A stretch of 64,000 nucleotides of DNA from Salmonella enterica subsp. arizonae (GCF_008692845.1 NZ_VXJW01000004.1:248001-312000); one strand, 5' to 3'. Positions 10,258 to 22,071 are shown, counted from the stretch's first letter. The notes: a model not told the origin generated them from the sequence alone. Translations and numbers: made by a program.

Positions 10258-10281
10258 AAAGCCCTCCGCAATGCGAAGGGC
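10258..10281 (-). terminator. Hairpin after pnp
   Basis: On the minus strand GCCCTTCGC and GCGGAGGGC pair across a short loop and are followed by TTTAG, 12 bp after the pnp stop. The T-run is short, so some readthrough into nlpI is likely. Confidence 0.6.
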
Positions 10282-10292
10282 AGATGGCAACC

Positions 10293-12428
10293 TTACTCGC
10301 CCTGTTCGCTCGTCGGCGCTTCCGGCGCAGCCGCAGGTTGAGTCTGTTCGATTGCTTCTTTAATGCTCAGACGTACACGGCCCTGGCGGTCAACTTCCAG
10401 AACTTTAACCGGGACTTCCTGACCCATCTGCAGATAGTCGGTCACTTTCTCTACGCGCTTATCCGCAATTTGAGAGATATGAACCAGACCTTCTTTACCG
10501 CCGCCAATGGCAACAAACGCGCCAAAGTCAACGATGCGGGTCACTTTACCATTGTAGATACGACCGACTTCGATTTCAGCGGTGATCTCTTCGATACGAC
10601 GGATAGCATACTTCGCTTTTTCACCGTCGGTCGCCGCGATCTTCACAGTACCGTCATCTTCTATTTCGATGGTGGTGCCGGTCTCTTCAGTCAACGCGCG
10701 GATCACAGAACCGCCTTTACCGATAACGTCTTTGATCTTGTCCGTGCTGATTTTGATGGTATGGATACGCGGCGCGAATTCAGAGATATCGCCGCGCGGC
10801 GCGTTGATCGCCTGTTCCATCACGCCCAGGATGTGCAGACGGGCGCCTTTCGCCTGATTCAGAGCAACCTGCATGATCTCTTTGGTGATACCTTCAATTT
10901 TAATATCCATCTGCAGCGCAGAGATACCCTCGCGGGAACCCGCGACTTTGAAGTCCATATCGCCCAGGTGATCTTCGTCGCCCAGAATGTCAGACAGCAC
11001 AACGTAGTTGTCGCCTTCTTTCACCAGACCCATCGCGATACCCGCAACGGCAGCTTTAATTGGCACGCCAGCATCCATCAGCGCCAGGGAAGCGCCGCAC
11101 ACGGAAGCCATAGAGGAAGAACCGTTGGATTCCGTAATTTCAGACACCACGCGAACGGTGTACGGGAATTTATCCATGTCCGGCATCACTGCCAATACGC
11201 CGCGCTTCGCCAGACGACCGTGACCAATTTCACGACGCTTAGGAGAACCGACCATGCCGGTTTCGCCTACGGAGTACGGAGGGAAGTTGTAGTGGAACAG
11301 GAAGCTGTCAGTGCGCTCGCCCATCAGTTCATCAAGCACCTGCGCGTCACGAGCAGTACCCAGCGTTGCAGTAACCAGCGCCTGCGTTTCACCACGGGTG
11401 AACAGAGCGGAACCATGAGTACGCGGCAGTACGCCAGTACGGACATCCAAACCACGAATCATGTCTTTTTCACGGCCATCGATACGCGGCTCGCCTGCCA
11501 GCACGCGGCTACGAACAACGTTTTTCTCGATCGCGTGCAGGATTTCGCCCAGCTCGTTAGCGTCCAGAGTGTCGTCTTCTGCGGTAAGCTGATCGATGGT
11601 TTCAGATTTGATCACGTCAACCTGAGCATAACGCTCTTGTTTGTCGGTGATGCGATAAGCGTCGCTCAGACGAGATTCAGCAAGCGCAGCTACGCGCGCG
11701 TTCAGCGCGTCGTTAACCGCTTCCGGCTGCCAGTCCCAACGCGGTTTACCGGCTTCTTTCACCAGGTCATTGATCGCCTGGATAACCACCTGCTGCTGCT
11801 CGTGACCGAATACCACTGCGCCCAGCATAGTGTCTTCGCTCAGCAGTTCAGCTTCGGATTCCACCATCAGCACAGCTGCTTCAGTACCGGCAACCACCAG
11901 GTCCAGTTTGCTCTCTTTTAGCTCGTCCTGGGTTGGGTTCAGTACGTACTGGTCATTAATATAACCAACGCGCGCAGCGCCAATCGGGCCGTTGAACGGA
12001 ATGCCGGACAGGGACAGCGCGGCGGAAGCACCAATCATCGCCACGATATCCGGGTTAACCTGCGGGTTAACGGAAACGACGGTGGCGATAACCTGAACTT
12101 CGTTGACGAAGCCTTCAGGGAACAGCGGCCGAACCGGGCGGTCAATCAGACGCGCGATCAGCGTTTCGCCTTCGCTTGGGCGACCTTCACGACGGAAAAA
12201 GCTACCCGGGATACGACCGGCAGCGTAGGTACGCTCCTGATAGTTAACAGTCAGCGGGAAGAAGTCCTGGCCTGGTTTGGCTTTTTTCTGACCGACAACG
12301 GTAACGAATACGGCGGTGTCATCCATGCTTACCATAACGGCAGCAGTGGCCTGACGCGCCATCATGCCAGTTTCCAGCGTAACGGTATGCTGACCGTACT
12401 GGAATTTACGAACGATCGGATTAAGCAA
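10293..12428 (-). CDS. pnp: Polynucleotide phosphorylase
   Basis: This 711-residue 3'-to-5' exoribonuclease degrades RNA phosphorolytically and is the degradosome partner of RNase E. Two RNase PH domains (about 1-220 and 310-540), a KH domain ([21 protein letters not shown]) and an S1 domain ([22 protein letters not shown]) are visible. The start is a TTG at 12426-12428 (reads [13 protein letters not shown]), preceded by AAAGGAT, as in E. coli. The 5' leader holds a long hairpin, the known target of RNase III/PNPase autoregulation. Confidence 0.96.
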   Translation of the reverse strand: MLNPIVRKFQYGQHTVTLETGMMARQATAAVMVSMDDTAVFVTVVGQKKAKPGQDFFPLTVNYQERTYAAGRIPGSFFRREGRPSEGETLIARLIDRPVRPLFPEGFVNEVQVIATVVSVNPQVNPDIVAMIGASAALSLSGIPFNGPIGAARVGYINDQYVLNPTQDELKESKLDLVVAGTEAAVLMVESEAELLSEDTMLGAVVFGHEQQQVVIQAINDLVKEAGKPRWDWQPEAVNDALNARVAALAESRLSDAYRITDKQERYAQVDVIKSETIDQLTAEDDTLDANELGEILHAIEKNVVRSRVLAGEPRIDGREKDMIRGLDVRTGVLPRTHGSALFTRGETQALVTATLGTARDAQVLDELMGERTDSFLFHYNFPPYSVGETGMVGSPKRREIGHGRLAKRGVLAVMPDMDKFPYTVRVVSEITESNGSSSMASVCGASLALMDAGVPIKAAVAGIAMGLVKEGDNYVVLSDILGDEDHLGDMDFKVAGSREGISALQMDIKIEGITKEIMQVALNQAKGARLHILGVMEQAINAPRGDISEFAPRIHTIKISTDKIKDVIGKGGSVIRALTEETGTTIEIEDDGTVKIAATDGEKAKYAIRRIEEITAEIEVGRIYNGKVTRIVDFGAFVAIGGGKEGLVHISQIADKRVEKVTDYLQMGQEVPVKVLEVDRQGRVRLSIKEAIEQTQPAAAPEAPTSEQGE

Positions 12429-12484
12429 AATAATATCCTTTCCAATTTTTGACGGCACAATACGCGCCGTCGTTAATACCCGAT

Positions 12485-12574
12485 CTTCTGCGCATCCTCG
12501 CGACTAATGACAACCTTTACCCGCCCTTGCGGATCAAGCCTCTCATTAGCCGCGCGAACCTCTGCAACGGAAGA
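12485..12574 (-). promoter_or_regulatory. pnp leader hairpin (RNase III processing site)
   Basis: The untranslated leader folds into a long stem. CGCGGCTAATGA (complement of 12543-12554) pairs with TCATTAGTCGCG (complement of 12499-12510), extended outward by imperfect pairing. In E. coli RNase III cuts this stem and PNPase then represses its own mRNA. Confidence 0.75.
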
Positions 12575-12626
12575 TCATTCATAGCAACAATACATTAGTT
12601 TCCAGTGAATTGCTGCCGTCCACTTG

Positions 12627-12655
12627 AAAAAAGGGGCCATGAAGGCCCCCTTTTT
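12627..12655. terminator. Bidirectional terminator between rpsO and pnp
   Basis: GGGGCC-ATGAA-GGCCCC is flanked by six A residues on one side and five T residues on the other, so it can act on both strands. On the minus strand it is the rpsO terminator t1; on the plus strand it could end SraG. Confidence 0.88.
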
Positions 12656-12671
12656 CTGAAACTCGCAAGAA

Positions 12672-13037
<366 letters not shown>

Positions 13038-13049
13038 TTAAGCGGCAGT

Positions 13050-13078
13050 ATTCTACTCGCAGCGCTCTCTTATCGCAA
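13050..13078 (-). promoter_or_regulatory. Sigma-70 promoter of rpsO
   Basis: On the minus strand TTGCGA (13073-13078) and TAGAAT (13050-13055) are separated by exactly 17 bp, 13-41 bp before the truB stop is reached from rpsO. It gives S15 independent transcription inside the long operon. Confidence 0.75.
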
Positions 13079-13090
13079 GACGAAGCGACG

Positions 13091-14035
13091 TTACGCCGGG
13101 TGCTCAACTACCAGTCGACGGGGTGCGACACGGCCTTCGTCGTCGATTTCGCCCATGCCGATAAATTTACCGTCTTCACCTTCCGTCACACGAACCAGTC
13201 CATTCAACGGCGCGCCCGAGGTACGAACCGGGTTACCATTTTTGAAGTATACCGAAGACGTTAGCGGCAGATTAACAACAGGATAGTCCGAAGCCGGACT
13301 ATCCATTGGCATCAATAATGGATCGAGCAACTGCGCCGCCGGAACGCCCTGCTGTTCCGCCTGCGCCGCCAGCGCCTGCAAATGTTCCAGCGTTACCATT
13401 CGCTCAACCGGATACTTGCTGACCGTCAGACGACGCAGATAAATGACGTGTGCGCCACAGCCGAGCTTCTCGCCCAGATCGTCAATAATAGTACGAATAT
13501 AAGTGCCTTTCGAGCAGTGAACTTCCAGTTCAAGCTCGTTACCTTCGTGGCGAATAAACAGCAGTTCGTAGACGGTAATCGGGCGGGCTTCACGCGGTAC
13601 TTCAATACCCAGACGAGCATATTCGTACAGCTTTTTACCCTGATACTTTAGCGCCGAATACATCGACGGAATCTGTTCGATATCCCCACGAAAGGTCTCC
13701 AGCGCGCTCGCAAGCTGCCCGGCGCTGAAAGTCACCGGACGCTCCTGTACGATTTGCCCATCGGCGTCAGAGGTGTCAGTACGCTGTCCCAAACGGGCAA
13801 TTACGCGATAACGTTTATCTGAATCCAGCAGATACTGCGAAAACTTAGTCGCTTCACCGAGACAAATCGGCAACATGCCGGTCGCCAGCGGGTCCAGCGC
13901 GCCGGTATGCCCGGCGCGGTTGGCATTGTAGATACGCTTCACTTTCTGCAGCACGTCATTACTGGACATACCCTGCGGCTTATCCAGCAGCAGAACGCCG
14001 TGAATGTCGCGGCCACGACGACGAGGACGACTCAT
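13091..14035 (-). CDS. truB: tRNA pseudouridine-55 synthase
   Basis: The product has 314 residues and makes pseudouridine at position 55 of the T-loop in elongator tRNAs. The catalytic motif [16 protein letters not shown] places the nucleophile at Asp48. A C-terminal PUA domain follows. The ATG overlaps the rbfA stop by one base (TGATG), a sign of coupled translation. Confidence 0.97.
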   Translation of the reverse strand: MSRPRRRGRDIHGVLLLDKPQGMSSNDVLQKVKRIYNANRAGHTGALDPLATGMLPICLGEATKFSQYLLDSDKRYRVIARLGQRTDTSDADGQIVQERPVTFSAGQLASALETFRGDIEQIPSMYSALKYQGKKLYEYARLGIEVPREARPITVYELLFIRHEGNELELEVHCSKGTYIRTIIDDLGEKLGCGAHVIYLRRLTVSKYPVERMVTLEHLQALAAQAEQQGVPAAQLLDPLLMPMDSPASDYPVVNLPLTSSVYFKNGNPVRTSGAPLNGLVRVTEGEDGKFIGMGEIDDEGRVAPRRLVVEHPA

Positions 14036-14436
14036 CAGTCCTCCTTGCTGTCGTCCGGGTTCACACGACGTTCTTCGTCATGTTTCACCACGTTAGTCAC
14101 CAGATTGGACATTCGCATCCCTTCAACCAGCGAGTTGTCGTAGAAGAAGGTCAGTTCCGGCACGATACGCAGGCGCATGGCTTTACCCAGCAGGCTACGG
14201 ATAAATCCGGACGCTTCCTGTAACGCTTTGATGCCCGCTTTTACCGCGTCTTCATCTTTGTCATTCAGGAAAGTGACGTACACTTTGGCATAAGCCAGGT
14301 CACGGGACATTTCGACACCGGAGACGGTGGTCATCATGCCCAAACGCGGGTCTTTAATTTCGCGCTGCAGGATGATTGCAATCTCTTTTTGCATCTCCTG
14401 GGCCACACGCTGCGGGCGACCAAATTCTTTCGCCAT
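14035..14436 (-). CDS. rbfA: Ribosome-binding factor A
   Basis: The 133-residue protein has a single type-II KH fold ([26 protein letters not shown]) and a charged C-terminal tail. It binds the 30S subunit near helix 1 and is required for late 16S maturation and growth in the cold. I start at ATG 14436 ([13 protein letters not shown]), after GGAGA; twelve extra upstream residues are not conserved. A terminator-like hairpin and a BIME separate it from infB. Confidence 0.96.
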
Positions 14437-14459
14437 AATCAATTCTCCAGAATAAAGAC

Positions 14460-14484
14460 AAAAAAGGGGCATTCAGCCCCTTTT
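14460..14484 (-). terminator. Intrinsic terminator between infB and rbfA
   Basis: On the minus strand GGGGC-TGAAT-GCCCC is followed by six T residues. The position is inside the operon, 24 bp before the rbfA start, so it should attenuate transcription into rbfA-truB. Confidence 0.82.
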
Positions 14485-14493
14485 GAAATTCAT

Positions 14494-14578
14494 GCCGGGT
14501 GGCGCTTCGAAGCCTAATGGCGCTACGCTTATCAGGTCTACAACCCGAGACCGTAGGCCTGATAAACGAAGTGCCACC
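14494..14578. repeat. BIME between infB and rbfA
   Basis: Two divergent REP units: GCCGGGTGGCGCTTCG then a CTTATCAGGTCTAC / GTAGGCCTGATAA inverted pair and a closing GTGCCACC. It is located within the nusA-infB operon and adjoins the terminator. Confidence 0.8.
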
Positions 14579-14592
14579 AGACATTACGAAGA

Positions 14593-17274
14593 TTATGCAA
14601 TCGTACGTTGGATCTCGATAATCTCGAACACTTCGATCATATCGCCAGCACGTACGTCATTGTAGTTCTTCACGCCGATACCGCATTCCATACCGTTACG
14701 GACTTCGTTAACGTCATCTTTGAAGCGGCGCAGGGATTCCAGCTCGCCTTCGTAGATAACCACATTGTCGCGCAATACGCGGATCGGGTTGTGACGCTTA
14801 ACCACGCCTTCGGTAACCATACAACCTGCGATCGCGCCGAATTTCGGCGATTTGAACACGTCACGCACTTCTGCCAGACCAATGATCTGCTGTTTCAGTT
14901 CCGGAGACAGCATACCGCTCATCGCCGCTTTCACTTCATCGATCAGGTTATAGATGACGGAGTAGTAGCGCAGATCCAGGCTTTCAGATTCGATCACTTT
15001 ACGCGCAGACGCATCCGCACGAACGTTGAAGCCAACCAGAATTGCGTTGGACGCCGCTGCCAGCGTAGCGTCGGTTTCGGTGATACCACCTACGCCGGAA
15101 CCGATGATCTTCACTTTAACTTCGTCAGTAGACAGTTTCAGTAAAGAGTCGGAAATCGCTTCCACGGAACCCTGTACGTCGGCCTTCAGCACGATATTCA
15201 CTTCGTGAACTTCGCCTTCGGTCATGTTGGCAAACATGTTCTCAAGTTTCGATTTCTGCTGACGCGCCAGTTTAACTTCACGGAATTTGCCCTGACGGTA
15301 CAGCGCCACTTCACGCGCTTTCTTCTCATCACGCACGACGGTCACTTCATCACCGGCAGCCGGAACACCGGACAGACCCAGGATTTCCACCGGAATGGAC
15401 GGACCCGCTTCCAGTACTTCCTGACCCAGTTCATTACGCATCGCACGAACGCGACCATATTCGAAACCGCACAGTACGATATCGCCTTTATGCAGAGTAC
15501 CTTCGCGTACCAGAACGGTTGCCACAGGGCCACGACCTTTATCGAGGAAGGACTCGATCACCGCCCCGCTCGCCATACCTTTACGTACCGCTTTCAGCTC
15601 CAGAACTTCGGCCTGCAGCAGGATGGCGTCCAGCAGTTCGTCGATACCGGTACCTGCTTTCGCAGAAACATGGACGAACTGGCTTTCGCCGCCCCACTCT
15701 TCCGGCAGGATGCCGTACTGGGACAGCTCGTTCTTAACGCGATCCGGATCCGCTTCCGGCTTATCGATTTTGTTCACTGCAACCACTACCGGCACGCCTG
15801 CCGCTTTCGCGTGCTGGATTGCTTCGATAGTCTGCGGCATCACGCCGTCGTCTGCCGCCACAACCAGAACCACGATATCCGTCGCCTGGGCGCCGCGAGC
15901 ACGCATAGAGGTAAACGCGGCGTGACCCGGGGTGTCCAGGAAAGTGATCATACCGTTGTCGGTTTCAACGTGGTACGCACCGATGTGCTGGGTAATGCCG
16001 CCCGCTTCGCCAGAGGCCACTTTCGTGGAACGAATGTAATCCAGCAGCGAGGTTTTACCGTGGTCAACGTGACCCATGATGGTCACGACCGGTGCGCGCG
16101 GTTCAGCCGCAGCGCCGGTATCACGGTCGCTCATTACCGCTTCTTCCAGCTCGTTTTCACGACGCAGGATAACTTTGTGGCCCATCTCTTCGGCAACCAG
16201 TTGTGCGGTTTCCTGGTCGATGACCTGGTTGATGGTGGCCATTGCGCCCAGTTTCATCATCGCTTTGATGACCTGAGAGCCTTTAACCGCCATCTTGTTC
16301 GCCAGTTCGCCAACGGTGATGGTCTCGCCGATCACCACGTCGCGGTTAACGGCCTGAACAGGCTTCTGGAAACCTTGCTGTAGGGAAGACCCTTTACGCT
16401 TGCCGCCTTTACCGCCGCGAACCGCAGCGCGTGCTTCTTCACGATCGGCTTTCGATTCAGCGTGTTTGTTACCTTTTTTCGCCGGACGCGCCGCTTTCGC
16501 ATTACGACCACGGCCGCGACCGCCTTCTACTTCACGATCGCTTTCGTCTTCGGCCTGGCGAGCGTGCTGAGACGTAGTGACATGATAGTCACTGGTGTCT
16601 TCTACAGGCTCAGGCGTTGCGGTCCATTTGTTCTCTTCCGCCATGCGGCGAGCTTCCTCTGCTACACGACGCGCTTCTTCTTCGAGTTTGCGACGCGCTT
16701 CTTCTTCCGCTTTACGCTTCAGCTCTGCAGCTTCATTCTCACGGCGGGCTTTTTCGGCCTGGGCGGTTTTGGTCATATCGTCAGTCTGTTGATTGCTCAC
16801 TTTGTCTTTTTCCGCAGCTTCACGTTTCGCTTTTTCAGCGGCTTCACGCTTAGCTTGTTCTGCGGCCTCGCGTTCAGCTTTTTGTTGCGCCTCGCGTTTG
16901 GCCTGTTCTTCTGCCTCACGACGGGCTTGCTCTTCCGCTTCACGCTGCGCCTGTTCTTCCGCGGCAAGGCGTTCTGCCTCTTGCGGGTCGCGTTTTACAA
17001 AGGTGCGCTTCTTGCGGACTTCGATTTGTACCGATTTACTTTTTCCACCGGTACCAGGAATATTCAGGGTGCTGCGTGTCTTACGCTGCAGCGTCAGTTT
17101 ATCGGGACCAGAACCCGCTTCGCGGTTCAGGTGCGCCAGTAAAGTCTGTTTTTCTTGCGCGGACACAGAGTCGTCAGCAGATTTCCGGATACCTGCATCA
17201 GCAAACTGCTGTACCAGGCGATCCACGGAAACCTGTCTCTCTGCGGCCAGCGCTTTTACGGTTACATCTGTCAT
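14593..17274 (-). CDS. infB: Translation initiation factor IF-2
   Basis: This GTPase of 893 residues brings fMet-tRNA to the 30S subunit and drives subunit joining. It has an N-terminal IF2_N domain, then a long charged Glu/Ala/Arg/Lys helix made of near-repeats such as REAEEQA and KREAAEK, a second IF2_N domain, the G domain (G1 [21 protein letters not shown]) and two C-terminal domains. Internal in-frame starts for shorter isoforms are present. It follows nusA by 24 bp. Confidence 0.97.
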   Translation of the reverse strand: MTDVTVKALAAERQVSVDRLVQQFADAGIRKSADDSVSAQEKQTLLAHLNREAGSGPDKLTLQRKTRSTLNIPGTGGKSKSVQIEVRKKRTFVKRDPQEAERLAAEEQAQREAEEQARREAEEQAKREAQQKAEREAAEQAKREAAEKAKREAAEKDKVSNQQTDDMTKTAQAEKARRENEAAELKRKAEEEARRKLEEEARRVAEEARRMAEENKWTATPEPVEDTSDYHVTTSQHARQAEDESDREVEGGRGRGRNAKAARPAKKGNKHAESKADREEARAAVRGGKGGKRKGSSLQQGFQKPVQAVNRDVVIGETITVGELANKMAVKGSQVIKAMMKLGAMATINQVIDQETAQLVAEEMGHKVILRRENELEEAVMSDRDTGAAAEPRAPVVTIMGHVDHGKTSLLDYIRSTKVASGEAGGITQHIGAYHVETDNGMITFLDTPGHAAFTSMRARGAQATDIVVLVVAADDGVMPQTIEAIQHAKAAGVPVVVAVNKIDKPEADPDRVKNELSQYGILPEEWGGESQFVHVSAKAGTGIDELLDAILLQAEVLELKAVRKGMASGAVIESFLDKGRGPVATVLVREGTLHKGDIVLCGFEYGRVRAMRNELGQEVLEAGPSIPVEILGLSGVPAAGDEVTVVRDEKKAREVALYRQGKFREVKLARQQKSKLENMFANMTEGEVHEVNIVLKADVQGSVEAISDSLLKLSTDEVKVKIIGSGVGGITETDATLAAASNAILVGFNVRADASARKVIESESLDLRYYSVIYNLIDEVKAAMSGMLSPELKQQIIGLAEVRDVFKSPKFGAIAGCMVTEGVVKRHNPIRVLRDNVVIYEGELESLRRFKDDVNEVRNGMECGIGVKNYNDVRAGDMIEVFEIIEIQRTIA
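16774..16800 (-). other. Internal start codons for IF2-beta isoforms
   Basis: Codon 159 is GTG (16798-16800) and codon 167 is ATG (16774-16776). They are spaced eight codons apart like the E. coli internal starts that give IF2-2 and IF2-3. Confidence 0.7.
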
Positions 17275-17298
17275 GCTGTTCCTTCCTGCTACAGTTTA

Positions 17299-18801
17299 TT
17301 ACGCTTCGTCGCCGAACCAGCAAATATTACGGGCAGCCATAATCAGCTCACCGGCTTTTTCGTCGGTCAACCCTTCGATATCAGCCAGATCATCAATGCC
17401 TTGGTCGGCGAGATCTTCCAGCGTACAAACACCACGCGCCGCCAGTTTGAAAGCCATATCGCGATCTAATCCTTCCAGATTCAACAGATCGTCAGCCGGT
17501 TTGTTATCACCGAGGCTTTCTTCCTGGGCCTGTGCCAGAGTGGCCAGTGCGTTTTTAGCACGCTCGCGCAGTGCTTCAACGGTCGGCTCATCAAGGCCGT
17601 CAATTTCCAGCAGTTCTTTCATTGGCACATAGGCCAGTTCTTCGAGCGTGGAGAAGCCTTCTTCTACCAGAACGGTCGCGAATTCTTCATCAATATCAAG
17701 ATGCTTAGTAAAGATCTCAATAGCGGCATGTGTTTCAGCCTGATGTTTAGCCTGCAGATCATCAACGGTCATTACGTTGAGTTCCCAGCCGCTCAATTGC
17801 GAAGCCAGACGGACGTTTTGACCATTACGCCCGATCGCCTGCGCCAGATTACCGGCTTCAACGGCGATATCCATGGTATGTTTATCTTCGTCTACCACGA
17901 TGGAAGCGACGTCTGCCGGCGCCATCGCATTAATGACGAACTGCGCGGGGTTATCATCCCACAGCACGATATCAATACGCTCGCCGCCCAGTTCGGTAGA
18001 GACTGCCTGAACACGCGCGCCGCGCATACCCACGCAAGCGCCAACCGGATCGATACGCTTATCGTTGGTTTTCACCGCGATTTTGGCACGAGAGCCAGGA
18101 TCGCGAGCCGCTGCTTTAATTTCAATCACTTCTTCGCCAATTTCCGGTACTTCAATGCGGAACAGTTCGATCAGCATTTCCGGCCTGGAGCGGGTGACGA
18201 ACAACTGCGCGCCACGCGCTTCTGGGCGAACAGCGTACAGCACACCGCGAATACGGTCGCCAGGACGGAAGTTTTCACGCGGCAGCATATCTTCGCGCAG
18301 AATCACCGCTTCAGCGTTACCGGCCATCCCTTCTGATTTAATTTCCAGAGAGATATTGTCGCGGTTAACTTTCTTTACCACGCCAGTGACGATTTCGCCT
18401 TCCTGATCGCGGAACTGATCGACAACCATCGCACGTTCGGCTTCACGCACTTTCTGGACGATAACCTGTTTCGCGGTCTGCGTAGTGATACGGTCAAAGG
18501 TGACAGATTCAATCTGATCTTCAACGTAATCGCCGACGTTGAGGCTTTCGTCTTCGAAACGCGCCGCTTCCAGCGTAATTTCCTTCGTTGGCATGGTCAC
18601 TTCTTCAACAATCAACCAACGGCGGAAAGTATCAAAATCACCGCTTTTACGATCGATTTCTACACGAACATCGATCTCCTGCTCATATTTTTTCTTTGTT
18701 GCTGTCGCCAGCGCACTTTCCAGCGCTTCAAAAATTTTTTCGCGTGGCAGCGCTTTTTCGTTGGAGACGGCTTCAACAACAGCCAAAATTTCTTTGTTCA
18801 T
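17299..18801 (-). CDS. nusA: Transcription elongation/termination factor NusA
   Basis: The product has 500 residues. The N-terminal RNA polymerase-binding domain (about 1-125) is followed by an S1 domain ([20 protein letters not shown]), KH1 and KH2 (including [25 protein letters not shown] and [21 protein letters not shown]), and two acidic repeats (AR1, AR2) at the C-terminus. It promotes pausing, hairpin termination and lambda/rrn antitermination, and links polymerase to repair. It is co-transcribed with rimP and infB. Confidence 0.97.
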   Translation of the reverse strand: MNKEILAVVEAVSNEKALPREKIFEALESALATATKKKYEQEIDVRVEIDRKSGDFDTFRRWLIVEEVTMPTKEITLEAARFEDESLNVGDYVEDQIESVTFDRITTQTAKQVIVQKVREAERAMVVDQFRDQEGEIVTGVVKKVNRDNISLEIKSEGMAGNAEAVILREDMLPRENFRPGDRIRGVLYAVRPEARGAQLFVTRSRPEMLIELFRIEVPEIGEEVIEIKAAARDPGSRAKIAVKTNDKRIDPVGACVGMRGARVQAVSTELGGERIDIVLWDDNPAQFVINAMAPADVASIVVDEDKHTMDIAVEAGNLAQAIGRNGQNVRLASQLSGWELNVMTVDDLQAKHQAETHAAIEIFTKHLDIDEEFATVLVEEGFSTLEELAYVPMKELLEIDGLDEPTVEALRERAKNALATLAQAQEESLGDNKPADDLLNLEGLDRDMAFKLAARGVCTLEDLADQGIDDLADIEGLTDEKAGELIMAARNICWFGDEA

Positions 18802-18828
18802 CGCGGGCTTTTCACCTCATCCAGACTA

Positions 18829-19281
18829 TTAAAAGTGGGGAACCAGGTTCGCCTTCTGGATATTACTCAGCGCGAACACTTCATCTTTGCCTTCGACTGT
18901 GACGGTAATCATTTCACCGTCCACCGCTTTGATAATGCCCTGCCACTTGCGACGGTTCTGTACCGCCATGCGAAGAACCAGCGCGACTTCTTCACCCTGG
19001 AAACGCGCATAATGATCGGCAGTGAACATAGGACGGTCGAGACCCGGTGACGAGACTTCCAGGTTGTAAGCCACAGAGATAGGATCTTCAACGTCCAGCA
19101 CCGCGCTTACCTGGTGGCTCACATCAGCACAATCATCAACATTGATGCCATCTTCACTATCAATATAGATGCGCAGTGTGGATGTGCGACCGCGAATAAA
19201 TTCGATGCCGACCAGCTCGTAGCCTAAGGCTTCGACTGGCGCTGTAATCATCTCTGTTAATTTTTGCTCTAATGTGGACAA
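18829..19281 (-). CDS. rimP: Ribosome maturation factor RimP
   Basis: The product has 150 residues from a TTG start (reads [12 protein letters not shown]), with an alpha/beta N-terminal domain and an SH3-like C-terminal domain ([18 protein letters not shown]). It assists early 30S assembly at the S12 and S5 region. No ATG exists in the frame; alternative starts are GTG at 19287 and TTG at 19293, all behind a GGGGGT ribosome site, giving 152 or 154 residues. First protein gene of the metY-nusA-infB operon. Confidence 0.93.
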
Positions 19282-19298
19282 GCCCACCCCCAAGACAT

Positions 19299-19319
19299 AA
19301 AAAAAGGGCCTAAAGCCCA
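19299..19319 (-). terminator. Second terminator between metY and rimP
   Basis: On the minus strand GGGCTTTAGGCCC followed by seven T residues ends only a few bases before the rimP ribosome site. Readthrough from the metY promoters must cross it. Confidence 0.75.
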
Positions 19320-19340
19320 GTTATTCTGTAGTCAGATAAC

Positions 19341-19363
19341 AAAAAACCCCGATAAATCGGGGC
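19341..19363 (-). terminator. First terminator after metY
   Basis: On the minus strand CCCCGAT-TT-ATCGGGG is followed by six T residues, 126 bp past the tRNA. It would end tRNA transcripts and let a fraction read on into rimP-nusA. Confidence 0.88.
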
Positions 19364-19488
19364 TTTATATAACTGAACCCTATAACCGCAACTGCGGTCT
19401 GGTGTACCTTCCGAAAGAATTTTTTTCAAATCCAGCTACGAAGGCCATAGTCTTCACAGTATATTTGAAAAAGAACTCTAAGGGAAAA

Positions 19489-19565
<77 letters not shown>

Positions 19566-19580
19566 CCTGAAACGTGGCAA

Positions 19581-19609
19581 ATTCTACTCGTTTTAGGTAA
19601 AAAATGCAA
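19581..19609 (-). promoter_or_regulatory. metY proximal promoter
   Basis: On the minus strand TTGCAT and TAGAAT are separated by 17 bp, ending 16 bp before the tRNA 5' end. Confidence 0.7.
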
Positions 19610-19656
19610 ATACTGCTGGGATTTGGTACCGAGGACGGGACGTAAAATCTGCGCAT

Positions 19657-19686
19657 AGTATAGTGACCAGGCATGAGTAATGTCAA
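19657..19686 (-). promoter_or_regulatory. metY distal promoter
   Basis: On the minus strand TTGACA and TATACT are separated by 18 bp, a near-consensus sigma-70 promoter about 90 bp upstream of metY. An ARG-box-like site lies 19 bp further upstream. Confidence 0.75.
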
Positions 19687-19704
19687 CCTTAATCCCAATA
19701 TGCA

Positions 19705-19722
19705 AATGAATGAATATTCCCC
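19705..19722. promoter_or_regulatory. Distal ARG box
   Basis: The core TGAAT-N4-ATTCC matches the ArgR consensus TGAAT-N4-ATTCA at nine of ten positions. It lies about 200 bp before argG and just upstream of the metY distal promoter. Confidence 0.6.
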
Positions 19723-19824
19723 TTTCGTTATACTCATCCGCCCCTCTCCGGCTTAGACTCGCATTTCATAACGTTATTTTAGTAAATCCTCATTAAACGC
19801 TTCCTGTCTCTGATAAAAGATGAT

Positions 19825-19842
19825 TAAATGAAAACTCATTTA
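19825..19842. promoter_or_regulatory. ARG box 1 of argG
   Basis: TAAATGAAAACTCATTTA is an 18-bp near-palindrome typical of ArgR half-site pairs, adjacent to a second box. Confidence 0.65.
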
Positions 19843-19843
19843 T

Positions 19844-19861
19844 TTTGCATAAAAATGCATT
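19844..19861. promoter_or_regulatory. ARG box 2 of argG
   Basis: TTTGCATAAAAATGCATT is an 18-bp palindrome with TGCAT/ATGCA half-sites, about 50 bp before the argG start. Tandem boxes bind the ArgR hexamer with arginine. Confidence 0.7.
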
Positions 19862-19863
19862 GA

Positions 19864-21261
<1,398 letters not shown>

Positions 21262-21270
21262 TATTTCACA

Positions 21271-21293
21271 GGCCGCGCAAGCGGCCTTTTTTA
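21271..21293 (+). terminator. argG terminator
   Basis: GGCCGC-GCAA-GCGGCC followed by six T residues, 9 bp after the argG stop. Confidence 0.92.
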
Positions 21294-21307
21294 TAGGGGA
21301 TGATAAC

Positions 21308-21382
21308 TGTAGGCGGATAAGACGTACACGCCGCCATCCGATATTGATTGTTTGATGGCGCTGTGCTTATCAGGCCTACATG
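21308..21382. repeat. BIME between argG and leuU
   Basis: Two REP-type units: TAGGCGGATAAGACG...CGCCGCCATCCG and GATGGCGCTGTGCTTATCAG ending GGCCTACA, in the convergent gap. Confidence 0.8.
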
Positions 21383-21410
21383 CCACATCATTCGATGTGG
21401 TCACAGACGA

Positions 21411-21438
21411 AAAAAAGACGCTTTTCAGCGTCTTTTTT
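21411..21438 (-). terminator. Terminator after leuU (bidirectional)
   Basis: AAAAAAGACGC-TTTTCA-GCGTCTTTTTT is symmetrical and would end the secG-leuU transcript on the minus strand; it can also act on the plus strand. Confidence 0.9.
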
Positions 21439-21447
21439 CTGGAATAT

Positions 21448-21534
21448 TGGTACCGAGGACGGGACTTGAACCCGTAAGCCCTATTGGGCACTACCACCTC
21501 AAGGTAGCGTGTCTACCAATTCCACCACCTCGGC
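21448..21534 (-). tRNA. leuU: tRNA-Leu (GAG)
   Basis: An 87-nt class II tRNA with a long variable arm (GTGCCCAATAGGGCT), anticodon loop CTTGAGG giving GAG, T-loop GGGTTCAAGTCCC and an encoded CCA. It decodes CUC/CUU. It lies 20 bp after secG, from which it is probably co-transcribed. A 19-bp copy of its 3' end occurs upstream of argG. Confidence 0.97.
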
Positions 21535-21554
21535 ACGGATACTGCTATTAGTTA

Positions 21555-21887
21555 TTAGTGCGGGATATCACTGGTCGGCTGGGCCGGCGCAGCAGGTTGA
21601 GTCTGCTCGGTCTTCGTCGGCGCGCTCAGATTTTCCCACTCGCTTCCTTTATTGGTTTTGTTGCTATTGATATTACCCAGCACCAGACTGATGATGAAGA
21701 ACAGCGTCGCCAATACCGCCGTCATTCGGGTCATGAAGTTACCAGAACCACTTGAACCAAATAGCGTAGCGGAAGCGCCTGCTCCGAAGGAGGCTCCCAT
21801 ATCAGCGCCTTTACCTTGCTGCAGCATGATCAGACCCACAAGGCCAATTGCCACAATAAGGAAAACAACTAAAAGAGCTTCGTACAT
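21555..21887 (-). CDS. secG: SecG, SecYEG translocon subunit
   Basis: The product has 110 residues with two membrane helices (about 2-24 and 52-72) joined by the conserved loop LQQGKGADMGASFGAGASATLFG. It improves SecA-driven export by inverting topology during the cycle. I start at ATG 21887 (MYEALLVVFL); the 16-residue extension upstream is out of family range. The C-terminus is a short Pro/Ala/Gln-rich tail. Confidence 0.96.
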   Translation of the reverse strand: MYEALLVVFLIVAIGLVGLIMLQQGKGADMGASFGAGASATLFGSSGSGNFMTRMTAVLATLFFIISLVLGNINSNKTNKGSEWENLSAPTKTEQTQPAAPAQPTSDIPH

Positions 21888-22071
21888 AATCAACCTGTTC
21901 CTTGCGGAGTTGCCGCGTACCAATGCTTCTACCAATAAAACGGGATTTTACTGTTTCCCACTGAAGCGGGTGTGAATACTAACCAAAGCGAATGACCTTC
22001 GCAAGGGCAATTTAAGCGCATTGTATCAACTGCGGAAAAAAACAGCAAAAGCGTTGTTTTTTGCGGACAGT

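Larger units (their letters stand above)
12440..12655 (+). ncRNA. sraG: Possible SraG sRNA opposite the pnp leader
   Basis: E. coli encodes SraG on the strand opposite pnp between pnp and rpsO. Here the plus strand ends in a GGGGCC-ATGAA-GGCCCC hairpin with a T5 tract at 12651-12655, so a plus-strand transcript could end there. I did not identify a promoter; the 5' end is a guess based on the E. coli size. Confidence 0.35.

Noticed and set aside
10284-11921. A 545-residue open frame opposite pnp
   Set aside because: It is antisense to pnp in a codon-biased gene, has no ribosome site or family features, and its composition is that of a shadow frame.
15205-16383. Long open frames opposite infB and nusA (also 16793-17632 and 17701-18336)
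   Set aside because: These mirror strong codon bias of the real genes on the minus strand; the repeat of His, Phe, Arg is a typical artefact.
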